Shown piece by piece: positions 1 through 9,380 of a stretch of DNA of 64,000 nucleotides. The DNA lies in contig NZ_MAMP01000024.1 of the NCBI RefSeq assembly GCF_001750285.1, positions 310,001 to 374,000 on the forward strand, written 5' to 3'. The position numbers and the translations under genes are program-made. Every line of letters starts with the position of its first letter. Within the stretch, counting starts at the first letter, position 1. The DNA comes from Domibacillus iocasae (lineage in GTDB: Bacteria; Bacillota; Bacilli; Bacillales; Domibacillaceae). The notes under the pieces are model-generated. The model did not search any database. It was not told where the DNA came from and was given only the letters and a program-made list of their open reading frames with translations.

Positions 1-56
1 CTAGTTTAACTTCTTTTATTATAATCTTTGCTTTCCGCCAGGGCAAAGAATACACG

Positions 57-86
57 AAAAAACGACACCAATTTTGGTGCCGTTTT
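57..86 (-). terminator. Intrinsic terminator after pncB
   Basis: An ACGnCACCA/TGGTGnCGT hairpin is followed, reading leftward, by a T tract. It lies just past the leftward pncB stop. The remaining bases 1-56 show no recognisable feature. Confidence 0.8.
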
Positions 87-94
87 TTTTTTCG

Positions 95-1552
95 CTATGC
101 CTGCCCTTGCGGCTGTACTTTAGCGGATTCTATATTTTTCATTTTATTGTCCCAGCAGGCCTGGCTTAAATCAACTGGATACTCTTCTGGATTGAGCGCC
201 CGCTTATATTCATTCCACAGCAGGGACAAGTTGTCGCTTGTCCGCTCCCGGATTAATTCAATATCCGGCAATGTATACACGCGCACTCCATTAAGGAAAA
301 TCAGTTCATGCAGCTCACGCGCTTCAAAATCGGTTACAAATTTGCTGACAAACGTATGAACTGGATGAAACATTTTCAGCCGCTCTGCATGCTGCGGGTC
401 CTCATGTTCCATCGCAATATAATCTCCCTCTGCTTTGCCATTCAGTTTATTGATAATGCGATAAACACGCTTAAGCCCCGGTGTTGTCACTTTTTCCGGA
501 TTGGCAGACAGCTTGATCGTGTCTGTCATTTCACCATCGCCGTCTTCAATCGACACAAGTTTATACACCGCTCCAAGCGCCGCCTGATCATACGCTGTAA
601 TGACTTTCGTCCCAATGCCCCACACGTCAATTTTTGCATTTTGTGCTTTTAAGTTCATGATTGTATATTCATCTAAATCATTAGAAGCAACAATATGTGC
701 CTCTGGAAAGCCCGCTTCATCAAGCATTTTCCGCGCTTCTTTTGACAAATACGCCATATCTCCGCTGTCGAGCCGGATGCCGATAAAGTTAATTTGCTCC
801 CCAAGCTCTTTTGCTACCTGAATAGCAGCCGGCATGCCGGATTTGAGCGTGTCATACGTATCTACTAAAAAAACACAGTCCCGATGACGCTCTGCATATT
901 TATGAAAAGCTGTATACTCATCTTTATATGTTTGTACAAGTGCGTGCGCATGCGTTCCAGAAACGGGAATACCAAACAGCTTGCCGGCCCGGACGTTGCT
1001 CGTCGCATCAAATCCGCCGATGTAGGCGGCCCGTGTTCCCCAAACAGCCGCATCCATTTCGTGGGCCCGTCGTGAGCCGAATTCCATGGCGGTTTCATCA
1101 CCGAGCACTTGCTTAATGCGTGACGCTTTTGTCGCAATTAATGTTTGATAATTTACAATGTTAAGAAGCGCCGTTTCTACAATTTGCGCTTCTGCAAGCG
1201 GGGCCTCGATTCGCAAAATCGGCTCATTCGCAAAAACAAGCTCGCCTTCCTGCATGCTTTTTAATGTACCGGTAAATGTCATATCTTTTAAGTAAGCTAA
1301 AAAATCTTCTTCGTAGCCAATGTCCCGCAAGTAATCAATATCGCTTTGCGAGAAACGAAAATTTTCTAGATAATCGATAATTTTTTCAAGTCCGGCGAAA
1401 ACACCGTACCCGTTTCCAAATGGAAGTTTGCGAAAATATAATTCAAATACGGCTTTTTTTGTATGGATGCCATCATGCCAATACGTTTCGGCCATATTAA
1501 TCTGGTAAAGGTCGGTATGCAAGGCAAGGCTGTCGTCTTCGTATCGTGACAT
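95..1552 (-). CDS. pncB: Nicotinate phosphoribosyltransferase
   Basis: Catalyses nicotinate + PRPP + ATP to nicotinate mononucleotide in the cytosolic Preiss-Handler NAD salvage route. The 485-residue protein opens with LHTDLYQINMAETYW, typical of the long Gram-positive type, and carries the EFGSRRAHE block, GTHAHALV (phosphoribosyl site region), RLDSGDMAYLS and GIGTKVITAYDQ. The reading frame is open upstream to 1777, but the start at 1552 is preferred. AAAGGGAG lies 8 bases upstream, and homologues begin close to the DLYQ block. The gene is monocistronic by appearance, with a terminator directly downstream. Function is assigned from family motifs. Confidence 0.93.
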   Translation of the reverse strand: MSRYEDDSLALHTDLYQINMAETYWHDGIHTKKAVFELYFRKLPFGNGYGVFAGLEKIIDYLENFRFSQSDIDYLRDIGYEEDFLAYLKDMTFTGTLKSMQEGELVFANEPILRIEAPLAEAQIVETALLNIVNYQTLIATKASRIKQVLGDETAMEFGSRRAHEMDAAVWGTRAAYIGGFDATSNVRAGKLFGIPVSGTHAHALVQTYKDEYTAFHKYAERHRDCVFLVDTYDTLKSGMPAAIQVAKELGEQINFIGIRLDSGDMAYLSKEARKMLDEAGFPEAHIVASNDLDEYTIMNLKAQNAKIDVWGIGTKVITAYDQAALGAVYKLVSIEDGDGEMTDTIKLSANPEKVTTPGLKRVYRIINKLNGKAEGDYIAMEHEDPQHAERLKMFHPVHTFVSKFVTDFEARELHELIFLNGVRVYTLPDIELIRERTSDNLSLLWNEYKRALNPEEYPVDLSQACWDNKMKNIESAKVQPQGQA

Positions 1553-1657
1553 TGTTTTTACTCCCTTTGCTTTTCCATCATGCTTTATTCCTCTCATCCT
1601 ACACCTTTTTGATCGTTCCGGCAATACATCCGGTTCAAATTGCGCATTAAACGAACA

Positions 1658-1686
1658 AAAAAAGCGGCCACTATGGGCGCTTCTTT
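1658..1686 (-). terminator. Probable terminator of the CNNM gene
   Basis: An AAGCG..CGCTT hairpin with one internal mismatch is followed leftward by TTTTTTT. It overlaps the last codons of the upstream gene. The stem is imperfect, so the call is tentative. Confidence 0.5.
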
Positions 1687-2969
1687 GCTTCAATATATAA
1701 AATGTGATGGTCTTCCATTTCAGTGATCGTAAACACCCATTCCTCTGTCTCAAGCACATCATGAAGAGCGGTATCAATTTTCTCTGTTAAAAACCATCCG
1801 CCAAGCGTATCAACATCTTCATCATTGAGATCAGTTCCAAGCAGGACGTTCACTTCGCCAATCAGTACCTTCGCACTAAAAATATAATGGCCGTCTTTTA
1901 TTTTCCGGACTTCTGCAATTTCATCCGCATCATATTCATCCCGGATTTCTCCAACAATTTCTTCTAAAATGTCTTCAACGGTGACAAGGCCGGATGTGCC
2001 GCCATATTCATCAATTAAAATGGCCATATGTGTCCGCTCTTTTTGCATTTTTACAAGCAAGTCATGAATGAGCATGTTTTCAAATACCCGAATGACCGGC
2101 TTCACAAATTGACGCAGCGGCTCTGTTTGCGGAAGCGGCTTTCCTTTTACCGCGACACTTAGGATTTCCTTAAAGTTGACCATGCCGATGACGTTATCTT
2201 TATCGCCGTCAATGACCGGATAGCGTGTATACTTTTCTTCTTTAATGACAGCCAACACAGCTTCAAGCGTATCGTCAATGGCTAAGCCGACCATTTCTGT
2301 CCGCGGCACCATGATTTCTTTGGCCAGCCGCTCATCAAATTCAAAAATGTTATTTACATATTTTAGTTCGTTTTGATTAATTTCACCGCTTTTGTAGCTT
2401 TCTGAGAGCAGCAGCCTCCACTCTTCTTCCGTATGAACAGAATCGTGTTCAGAAGCCATCTTCAGTCCGAATAGACCGGTAATAAACCGGGCGGACCCAT
2501 TTAATATCCATATAAATGGATACATAATCCGGTAAAACCAAATGAGTGGAACGGCAAGCGCCAGTGTTACGGCCTCTGCTTTTTGAATGGCTACCGTTTT
2601 GGGTGCCAGTTCTCCTACCACAACATGAAGAAAGGTCACGATGGAAAAAGCGATCGCAAATGATAAAATAGACGCAACAGATGACGAGAGCTCAAACCGC
2701 TCAAAAAGTGGGTGAAGCAGCTTTTCAACAGTAGGCTCCCCGATCCAGCCGAGGCCAAGTGCCGTAATCGTAATACCAAGCTGGCAGGCAGATAAATATT
2801 CATCTAAGTGCGTTGTAACACGTTCAACTGCTAAAGCCCCAGGTTTCCCTTCCGCCACAAGCTGGTCGACGCGCGATGATCTCATTTTAACGATGGCAAA
2901 TTCCGCCGCTACGAAAAAAGCGGTTAAGGCGATTAAAAGCACAATGCCGAGTAAATTAACAATCTCCAA
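1671..2969 (-). CDS. CNNM/CBS-domain membrane protein (hemolysin C/CorC-like, YhdP type)
   Basis: Integral membrane protein with a DUF21/CNNM transmembrane domain (first ~190 residues: [19 protein letters not shown], then [15 protein letters not shown] and a third hydrophobic block), a CBS pair ([12 protein letters not shown] to about residue 325) and a C-terminal CorC/HlyC domain. The family is linked to Mg2+ (or Na+) efflux and homeostasis; the ion is not readable here. A TTG start at 2969 (LEIVNLLG) has GGAG 7 bases upstream and matches where homologues begin. A GTG in frame at 2999 is possible, but AGGAGG overlaps that codon. There is no Mg2+-sensing leader in the short upstream gap. Confidence 0.85.
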   Translation of the reverse strand: MEIVNLLGIVLLIALTAFFVAAEFAIVKMRSSRVDQLVAEGKPGALAVERVTTHLDEYLSACQLGITITALGLGWIGEPTVEKLLHPLFERFELSSSVASILSFAIAFSIVTFLHVVVGELAPKTVAIQKAEAVTLALAVPLIWFYRIMYPFIWILNGSARFITGLFGLKMASEHDSVHTEEEWRLLLSESYKSGEINQNELKYVNNIFEFDERLAKEIMVPRTEMVGLAIDDTLEAVLAVIKEEKYTRYPVIDGDKDNVIGMVNFKEILSVAVKGKPLPQTEPLRQFVKPVIRVFENMLIHDLLVKMQKERTHMAILIDEYGGTSGLVTVEDILEEIVGEIRDEYDADEIAEVRKIKDGHYIFSAKVLIGEVNVLLGTDLNDEDVDTLGGWFLTEKIDTALHDVLETEEWVFTITEMEDHHILYIEAKKRP

Positions 2970-3056
2970 TGACAGGCTCCGACGATTCGGAGCATCCACC
3001 TCCTGTTTTCAAAAATCACAATTATTTTTCTTATCATATCACGTTCCACTTTCTAT

Positions 3057-3100
3057 AACACAAAATCCGGCTTGGCCTTTGCCAAACCGGATTTTGTGTT
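3057..3100. terminator. Strong bidirectional-type terminator
   Basis: A perfect 14-bp arm pair (AACACAAAATCCGG and its complement) extends to a TTGGC/GCCAA inner helix. It sits at the stop of the deacetylase gene and upstream of the CNNM gene, so it separates the two leftward transcripts. Confidence 0.85.
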
Positions 3101-4343
3101 ATATGTCACTGACGGTTACGAATTCATAGCCTTGTTTTTGCAGGGATGACACCAATTCATCGAGAGCTTCAGCAGTCGTTTGATGAATATCGTGCATTAA
3201 AATAATCGAGCCGTCTTTTGCTTCTTTTTTTACAATCGCACAGATGGCTTTCGGATCATGCGATTTCCAATCCATTGTGTCGATTGTCCAAAGCACCGGC
3301 TTCACGCCAATAACTTCATTTACATTTTCATTAGTTGCCCCATACGGAGGGCGGACAGCAAGCGGAGAGACTCCAGCTGCAGCTTCTACTGCGGCAGCGG
3401 TCCGGTCAATTTCGCTTTTCACATCAGCAGATTCAAGTTTTGTGAAATCGTTATGGCTCCATGAATGATTGCCGACCTCATGTCCCTCCTGTACGATTTT
3501 GTCTACAAGCTCCGGATAACGTTCAACCCGGTTTCCAAGCATAAAAAAGGTCGCTTTTGCTTGATGCTTTTTCAATGTAGCCAAAATAGCTTCCGTGCTT
3601 TCCGGGTTTGGCCCGTCATCAAATGTAAGGGCAATTTTTTTCACTTTTTCACCAGCGGCTGTTTTTTCTTCGGATTCTTCAAAAGAAAAACGATCCCGCC
3701 ATTCTTTTTTTAAAAAAGGCGCGACTTTTTTAATAGGCAGGCTTCCTTCGCGCTTTTCATGTTTATTTAAAAAAACAACCATATTTTTTTGAATAAATAA
3801 AGTGGAACTTTTTAAATCCACTGGCGTGTGCAGCGCACTTGAAGCTTTATCCGGGTCAATAAACAAAGCCGATGGTTTAGCGAATGCACCGTCTTCTATG
3901 TCGATAACAAAAATTTCAGCAGATGAGCGGCTTTTTTCAGCGGTAACGTACGTTTTTTCATTAATTAAAATGGAATAAACGTCTCCGCCGGCTGGAATGA
4001 GCTCAAAGGTAAGCGATAAAGAAGCGGGCTCTTTCATTAATTTTTTCTCATCTATTTTTTTTATTTCTTTCAAAAAATCAGTTTCTTTTCCCTTTACATA
4101 CTGCTCAAAGTTCTTATTTAATGAAGCATTTTTAAAAACAGGGTACTGGAATGCCAGATGATACTGTTTTTCTTTTGCTTGTCTTGTTTTAATATCTATA
4201 TTTTCATAGGGCGATTTCGTTGTATTCGTTGCCCATACCGTTTTATTATGATCTGTTACCGTTACAATCAAGTTGACCACCACCATGGCGAATAATAAAA
4301 ACCCACTTGTCAGCAAGGCAATTATGGTCTTTTTCTTTTCCAT
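3099..4343 (-). CDS. Membrane-anchored polysaccharide deacetylase (NodB domain)
   Basis: Likely removes N-acetyl groups from peptidoglycan or another envelope glycan. The N-terminal helix (residues ~8-28) serves as a signal anchor. A middle region of about 200 residues (with SLTFELIPAGGD) resembles the extracellular domains in PdaC-type enzymes. The C-terminal half is NodB: TFDDGPN (catalytic and metal Asp pair), HSWSH (metal His), RPPYG, DTMDWKS and ILMHD with the last catalytic His. All active-site motifs are intact, so activity is expected. AGGGGA lies upstream of the ATG. The substrate is inferred from family only. Confidence 0.88.
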   Translation of the reverse strand: MEKKKTIIALLTSGFLLFAMVVVNLIVTVTDHNKTVWATNTTKSPYENIDIKTRQAKEKQYHLAFQYPVFKNASLNKNFEQYVKGKETDFLKEIKKIDEKKLMKEPASLSLTFELIPAGGDVYSILINEKTYVTAEKSRSSAEIFVIDIEDGAFAKPSALFIDPDKASSALHTPVDLKSSTLFIQKNMVVFLNKHEKREGSLPIKKVAPFLKKEWRDRFSFEESEEKTAAGEKVKKIALTFDDGPNPESTEAILATLKKHQAKATFFMLGNRVERYPELVDKIVQEGHEVGNHSWSHNDFTKLESADVKSEIDRTAAAVEAAAGVSPLAVRPPYGATNENVNEVIGVKPVLWTIDTMDWKSHDPKAICAIVKKEAKDGSIILMHDIHQTTAEALDELVSSLQKQGYEFVTVSDI

Positions 4344-4439
4344 GTGTATCCCCTATACATACAAAATATTTGGATTTACCTTCCATTTATTATTGTAAAC
4401 ACTGAGATACCCTAATACAATACTTTCATGAAAAATTTG

Positions 4440-5243
4440 TTACTTTTTCGTCATAGTTTTCCTTAATTGTTGAAGTGCGTCTTTTTTTGTCAACGGAAAT
4501 GTCTTAGTCATCCGTCCAATTTCATAGGCCCATGGGTATTCAATTATTGATCGAAGAGAATCTTTTTCAAAAAAATGTTTTGAATTCCCATAAACTAAAA
4601 GCTTACCCTCATTCAAAATCAGCCATTCATCCGCCCACTCATAAGCAAAGTCTATATTGTGTGTTGCACAGATCACCGTTTTGTTCTGCTGATGGAAGTT
4701 GTGAATAAGAGCAGTTAGCCTGCTTGTATTAACCGGATCAAGCCCCGCCTCCGGTTCATCCATTACAAAGATGTCCGGATTCATCGCGGCTGCTCCTGCA
4801 ATCGCTGCTCTTTTCTTTTCCCCCGCACTTAATGTATGAGGCGGCTTATGCCGAAGATGATCAACACCGCACGCATTCAGCGCCTCTCTTGCTTTTACCC
4901 TCGCTTCTTCAGGCGTTTGCCCTTGCTGCAAAAGCCCATACATCACGTCTTCTTCAACTGACGGGGCGAATAGCTGCATATCTGGATTCTGTAGAACGAA
5001 CCCAAATTGTGTACGCCAATAGTGGAGATCCTTTTTCTTATAATGCAGCCTTTCATTATTTAGCGATATCACCCCTTCTACAGGCTTGATCAATCCGGCT
5101 AAAAGCTGAAAAAGCGTTGACTTCCCCGACCCGCTTTCCCCAAGAACTGCTACATTTACGCCCGGCTTAATGGAAAAAGATATATTTTTTAATGCCACTG
5201 TTCCATCCGGGTAGGAAGCAGATACGTTTTGAAACTGGATCAT
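4440..5243 (-). CDS. cbiO: Cobalt ECF transporter ATPase CbiO
   Basis: ATP-hydrolysing subunit of the CbiMNQO energy-coupling-factor cobalt importer. Visible motifs are Walker A GESGSGKST (~residue 35), Q-loop LQNPDMQLF, signature LSAGEKKRA, Walker B IFVMDEPEAGLD and an H-switch CATHN. It overlaps cbiQ by 4 bp and is the last gene of the cobalamin operon. The 96 bp to the next gene show no clear terminator. The family usually carries one such ATPase working as a dimer, as here. Confidence 0.93.
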   Translation of the reverse strand: MIQFQNVSASYPDGTVALKNISFSIKPGVNVAVLGESGSGKSTLFQLLAGLIKPVEGVISLNNERLHYKKKDLHYWRTQFGFVLQNPDMQLFAPSVEEDVMYGLLQQGQTPEEARVKAREALNACGVDHLRHKPPHTLSAGEKKRAAIAGAAAMNPDIFVMDEPEAGLDPVNTSRLTALIHNFHQQNKTVICATHNIDFAYEWADEWLILNEGKLLVYGNSKHFFEKDSLRSIIEYPWAYEIGRMTKTFPLTKKDALQQLRKTMTKK

Positions 5244-5902
5244 TTTTTATTTCTCCAAAACGAGTGCCAGTCTGCCACTGCAAAGTAGTCAAGTCCGCCG
5301 CGCAGTTCGGCAGCCTGCTGCCGTGTTTCCATTTCCAGCATCGTTGATGTAAATGTGTGGGCAGCTGTCCGCGCCGCCATTTGAATACCCGGACGTCCCC
5401 CACGGAGTAACTGCGCCTGCCAAATAACCGTTTTTCGCTCTGCCAGCTGAAAAATAAAGCGATAAACAAGAACGGCAATGTCAATAAACAATGAGGAAAT
5501 GCGGATTTTTTTCATCAGCCAGGCAGTCTGGCTAAACGGAGTCGTTAAAATAAATGCATACAACGCACTAGCGCCGCCGAAAGCGGAGGAAGCGGTTAAA
5601 ACAGCGTCGTTTAATGATTTCTCACTGAAAGCAATCTTCAGCCATCCATCAAATGAAAAAGCAATTGGCAAAATTCCCATCGTAATAAACAGAAGCGGGG
5701 CAGCGAGCAATTTCAAATAAAATCCGATGGACGCTTGGGCCACAACCACATAAAAAAGAGCGGCGCATGCAACAGATAATCCCGCAATAGGTGTCCGCCA
5801 GCATCCGATGATTAATAAGCAAATAAGAAGCAGCACTGCTTTTTCCATCGGATGAACGAGTGAAAACCGTGTCTGGCGCGATACAGTATCAATCTGATTC
5901 AT
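5240..5902 (-). CDS. cbiQ: Cobalt ECF transporter transmembrane protein CbiQ
   Basis: T-component linking CbiO to the substrate-specific CbiMN. The 220-residue hydrophobic protein starts with NQIDTVSR-type polar residues followed by paired helices. The cytoplasmic coupling helix region includes AERKTVIWQAQLLRGG near residue 160, equivalent to the conserved A-R-G coupling motifs of the family. It overlaps both neighbours by 4 bp (ATGA), implying translational coupling and fixed stoichiometry. Confidence 0.9.
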   Translation of the reverse strand: MNQIDTVSRQTRFSLVHPMEKAVLLLICLLIIGCWRTPIAGLSVACAALFYVVVAQASIGFYLKLLAAPLLFITMGILPIAFSFDGWLKIAFSEKSLNDAVLTASSAFGGASALYAFILTTPFSQTAWLMKKIRISSLFIDIAVLVYRFIFQLAERKTVIWQAQLLRGGRPGIQMAARTAAHTFTSTMLEMETRQQAAELRGGLDYFAVADWHSFWRNKK

Positions 5903-6174
5903 GGCTTTTCCCGCTTTGAACGTGCCCGGATCATTCCCATTACGTACCCGATAACCCCTGCTCCGATGGCGGCTTGAAGAGAAAAAAGCAGGCTCTCGGT
6001 TTCACCGCCGGGCGGTTCAAAGATCGGATTTGCCCAAGGCGTGTAGTCCGCTTGAATTGCTGTGATTTTTTCTTCTGCCAATCCATCCGCACCGCCAAAT
6101 TCGCTGTCTTCCCACATAAACAGTGGAATCACGGCGATGGCAGCTGCAAACAAAATTAAGACTATATTCTTCAT
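5899..6174 (-). CDS. cbiN: Cobalt transport protein CbiN
   Basis: Small auxiliary subunit (91 residues) needed with CbiM for cobalt uptake. It has two membrane helices (residues ~3-21 and ~63-82) around an extracytoplasmic loop holding FGGADGLAEE and NPIFEPPGGETESLLFSLQAA, which is the family signature region. It overlaps cbiM and cbiQ by 4 bp each. Confidence 0.92.
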   Translation of the reverse strand: MKNIVLILFAAAIAVIPLFMWEDSEFGGADGLAEEKITAIQADYTPWANPIFEPPGGETESLLFSLQAAIGAGVIGYVMGMIRARSKREKP

Positions 6175-6896
6175 GAAAAATTCACTCCTTTTAAGGAAGT
6201 ACGATGTTTTTCAAGCCAGTTTACAGCCGCCGCTGTTAATAACCCTTCGCAAACAGCCAATGAAATTTGAGTTACTGCAAAAATACCCGCAAATTCAAGA
6301 AATGATCCATATACACCGCCGGCTTCAGAAGGAAACGCGAGTGCCAGCTGCAAGGATGTAACAGTGTATGTGACAATATTGGCAGAAAAAGCAGTGAAAA
6401 AGGCGTTTGTACTCGGCTTAACACCTGCTTTTTTTAACCCTTTGTAAACAGCATACGCCGCAAATGGACCAGCGACAGCCATTGAGAATGCATTGGCGCC
6501 AAGCGTTGTGATCCCACCGTGCGCTAAGAGAAGCGCTTGAAACAACAAAACGACTGTTCCAAGCACTGTCATCGCGGCCGGACCAAATAGCATCGTACCG
6601 AGCGCTGTTCCGACTGGATGGGAGCTGCTCCCTGTTACGGATGGGATTTTTAGTGCGGACAGTACAAAAGCAAAGGCGCCTGCAAACCCGATCATTAATT
6701 TTGCTTCCGGGTTTTCATCAATCGCCGTTTTTAGTGTTTTTAATCCCCAAATAATAAACGGTATGACCGCGATCCACCAAAAAACAGACCACCAAACCGG
6801 CAAAAATCCTTCCATTATATGCATCGCTGCCGGCTCTGTATATGTGTTCAGCCAAAAAAAAGCGGCTAAAGCCAATACAACAGCTGTCTTTTTCAT
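6171..6896 (-). CDS. cbiM: Cobalt ECF transporter substrate-binding subunit CbiM
   Basis: S-component that binds Co2+. In the family the mature N-terminus contributes to metal binding. Here a signal-peptide-like stretch (residues 1-24) precedes AMHIMEGFLP, the diagnostic MHIMEG motif. Several membrane helices follow, with SHPVGTALGTMLFGP and GGITTLGANAFSMA. Translation overlaps cbiA by 4 bp. With cbiN, Q and O it forms a complete cobalt importer. Confidence 0.93.
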   Translation of the reverse strand: MKKTAVVLALAAFFWLNTYTEPAAMHIMEGFLPVWWSVFWWIAVIPFIIWGLKTLKTAIDENPEAKLMIGFAGAFAFVLSALKIPSVTGSSSHPVGTALGTMLFGPAAMTVLGTVVLLFQALLLAHGGITTLGANAFSMAVAGPFAAYAVYKGLKKAGVKPSTNAFFTAFSANIVTYTVTSLQLALAFPSEAGGVYGSFLEFAGIFAVTQISLAVCEGLLTAAAVNWLEKHRTSLKGVNFS

Positions 6897-8266
6897 GTTG
6901 TCACCTTCTTTTGTTGATAAATTCGTGCTGCCTTAACGAGCGCAGCCGGCACGGCTGGATTTGATGGGAAATACAAGTGCGCATACCCGGCAATCGTGTT
7001 AAAAACCGTACAGCCGTCCGACTTGTTTCCAAACCGGCTTTTTGACTGAAAAGCAGTCAGCGTTTCTTCCGTATGCTCAAAAACAGAGTAGTGAAATTCA
7101 TGCCCTTTTACCATTGTTCCTTCCGGCAGCCATGCATGCTTCGTAGATGTCAATTCACGATAGCCGAGCGCTGCCCGTGTGGATTTCATCTTTGTTCTTC
7201 CTTCCACAACGCCGCACATTGGATATGTATGGCTGTCCACTGTCACAAGTTCATTTGTTAAATACATGAACCCTCCGCATTCTGCAAGTGTAGGCATGCC
7301 AGATTCGATAGCATTTCGAACTGATTTTCTTGTTTCACACTGTGCCGCTAAAACCGGAGCGAATTCTTCCGGGAATCCACCGCCTATATAGAGGGCATCT
7401 GCACCACTCGGTACCGGATCACCGGCAAGCGGTGAAAAAAAGTGAAGATCAGCCCCTTGCGCCTGAAGCATTTCAAGATTTTCCTCATAGTAAAAATGAA
7501 AAGCCGCATCTTTTGCGACTGCGACGGTAACGGAAATTCCTTCTTTTTTATCGAAAATTGTCTGTTGAGGAGCCGGCAGTTTCTGTGCTGCAGACAGTTG
7601 TATAATCTGTTCTAAATCGATGGTTTTCTCTGCCGCTTCTGCCAATGCGTCAAAAAAGCTGTTTAAATCGCCGCGTTCAACCGCCGGTACGAGACCGAGA
7701 TGCCGCTCTGGCACATTGACCCCCGGCATTTTTAATAAATGTCCAACTACTGGAATGCCGCATTCCTGCATGACAGCCTGTTCAATAAGCTGAAAATGCC
7801 CTTCACTGCCCGTTTTATTTGCAATAACCGCCACTATTTGTCCCGGTGCCATTGCCTGAAATCCTTTCACAACAGCCGCCGCGCTTCGAGCTGTTCCGGA
7901 TGCATCAATGACAAGCAGCACCGGCGCATCCAAAAGACAGCTAATATGTGCGGTACTGCCATCATTTTTAAGCGGATCTTTTCCATCGAACATGCCCATA
8001 ACCCCTTCAATAATGGAAATATCCGCTGCTTTTGATGCACGTAAAAAAATACTCTTCATCGTTTCCTCATCACCCATCCAGCTGTCAAGATTGCGGGACT
8101 GCCTTTTGCAAATAGCTGTATGGTACGTCGGATCAATATAATCGGGGCCACATTTAAACGGCTGAACGGAAAGACCGCGCCGGATTAAGGCGCCGAGCAA
8201 AGCGAGCGTCACAGTCGTTTTACCTGCGCCGCTGCCTGTTCCTGCTATGACCAATCGTTGTGACAT
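6893..8266 (-). CDS. cbiA: Cobyrinate a,c-diamide synthase
   Basis: Glutamine- and ATP-dependent amidation of the a and c carboxylates of cobyrinate. The N-terminal DTBS-like ATPase domain shows VIAGTGSGAGKTTVT and FKCGPDYIDPTYH. The C-terminal class I amidotransferase domain shows YIGGGFPEEF, AECGGFMYL with the nucleophilic Cys, and HEFHYS with the catalytic His. I chose the ATG at 8266 over the upstream in-frame codon at 8293 because AAGGAGG lies 7 bases before it. A 46-bp gap from cbiG is the widest spacing in the operon. Confidence 0.95.
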   Translation of the reverse strand: MSQRLVIAGTGSGAGKTTVTLALLGALIRRGLSVQPFKCGPDYIDPTYHTAICKRQSRNLDSWMGDEETMKSIFLRASKAADISIIEGVMGMFDGKDPLKNDGSTAHISCLLDAPVLLVIDASGTARSAAAVVKGFQAMAPGQIVAVIANKTGSEGHFQLIEQAVMQECGIPVVGHLLKMPGVNVPERHLGLVPAVERGDLNSFFDALAEAAEKTIDLEQIIQLSAAQKLPAPQQTIFDKKEGISVTVAVAKDAAFHFYYEENLEMLQAQGADLHFFSPLAGDPVPSGADALYIGGGFPEEFAPVLAAQCETRKSVRNAIESGMPTLAECGGFMYLTNELVTVDSHTYPMCGVVEGRTKMKSTRAALGYRELTSTKHAWLPEGTMVKGHEFHYSVFEHTEETLTAFQSKSRFGNKSDGCTVFNTIAGYAHLYFPSNPAVPAALVKAARIYQQKKVTT

Positions 8267-8312
8267 GTTGATTCCTCCTTTATATATATTCACTAATAGA
8301 TAAAGAGGTCGT

Positions 8313-9380
8313 CTACATTACCGCTACAGAAATCGTAACATTGCCGCTTCTTTTCTTTGGCAGAACAATGTTTCCCCCATCTGAAGCCAGATAAGCAGCC
8401 GGTTCACTGACACCATATGCACCGGTAAATTTAAAAACAGTTTCTGATTTTTCACTCATCGGCGCTTTATTTAATTCATCCGGTGAGAACGTGATAAATG
8501 GCCACTTATTTTTTTCGACGAGTGATAAAATGCCCTCTTCGTCTTTTTTTAAATGAATCGATGCTACCATTCTTACGCACCTTTTGGAAAACGAAAGCTC
8601 AGAAAGTGTTTCATCAACCACCGCTTCAATCTCCTGCTCGTCTGTGCCGCGGTTGCAGCCGATTCCGATTACAATTGACTTCGGCCGGTAAACAACCGGA
8701 TAACGGAGAGAAGCAAGGTCCTTTTCGCTCAGCAGCCGATGCGTCACAACAAGAGCGGCATGATGGACTGTTTGAGCCGCTTCTTCCACAGATGTTACAG
8801 TTCGAATATGCTGCGGCATTGGCCGGGCGTGCTTCCACCAGTTCGTTTCTCCTGACTCCTGAACAACAAGCACCGGTTCTTCATTCACAACCGCTGCTGC
8901 CGCCTGTGTTAAGTAATGATCGTATTCAAACGTCCAGCCGAATTCACGGCCAAACATGTCAACGGGAATCGTTTTTTGCACATCTGATGCGGTTGTAATG
9001 ACCGGCCGTGCACCTGTTAATCGGGCAACTTTTTGCGTTAGTTCATTGGCACCGCCAATATGACCTGATAGAACACTGATCACATGTTCCGCCCGGTCAT
9101 CAACCACCACAACAGCCGGATCGGTTTTTTTGTCTTTTAAAATCGGCGCGATCATTCGGACAACCGCACCGAGTGAAATAATGAGCACGATGCCATCATA
9201 TCTTTCAAACATCATTGGCAGCTGGAGGCGGACAGAGCCGTCAAATAATGTAATGCCTTTTTCTTCTTCATCCCCGTGGCGGAATTTCGACATGTAATAT
9301 AAATCCGCCTGCATGTCTTCCGCGAGCTTGCGGGCAGTTTCTGTGCCATGTTTTGTAATTGATGCTATGGCAATCTTCAT
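8313..9380 (-). CDS. cbiG: Cobalt-precorrin 5A hydrolase
   Basis: Opens the delta-lactone of cobalt-precorrin-5A, releasing acetaldehyde and so contracting the ring in the anaerobic pathway. The order is the usual one: N-terminal CbiG_N with DGIVLIISLGAVVRMIAP and SVLSGHIGGANELT, a central linker domain, and C-terminal CbiG_C with IGIGCNRGT and TGAYGVSEPAA. It is 355 residues, normal for the family, and overlaps cbiF by 4 bp. Confidence 0.94.
   Translation of the reverse strand: MKIAIASITKHGTETARKLAEDMQADLYYMSKFRHGDEEEKGITLFDGSVRLQLPMMFERYDGIVLIISLGAVVRMIAPILKDKKTDPAVVVVDDRAEHVISVLSGHIGGANELTQKVARLTGARPVITTASDVQKTIPVDMFGREFGWTFEYDHYLTQAAAAVVNEEPVLVVQESGETNWWKHARPMPQHIRTVTSVEEAAQTVHHAALVVTHRLLSEKDLASLRYPVVYRPKSIVIGIGCNRGTDEQEIEAVVDETLSELSFSKRCVRMVASIHLKKDEEGILSLVEKNKWPFITFSPDELNKAPMSEKSETVFKFTGAYGVSEPAAYLASDGGNIVLPKKRSGNVTISVAVM

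Noticed and set aside
2970-3098. Magnesium-sensing (M-box) leader before the CNNM gene
   Set aside because: Only about 60 bases separate the gene from a terminator, too short for the M-box, and its conserved blocks are missing.
8498-8998. 166-codon plus-strand frame inside cbiG
   Set aside because: Antisense shadow of a complete, motif-rich cbiG in a coupled operon; no ribosome site or plausible protein features. The same holds for other long antisense frames at 9,495-9,914, 12,386-12,853 and 16,041-16,580.
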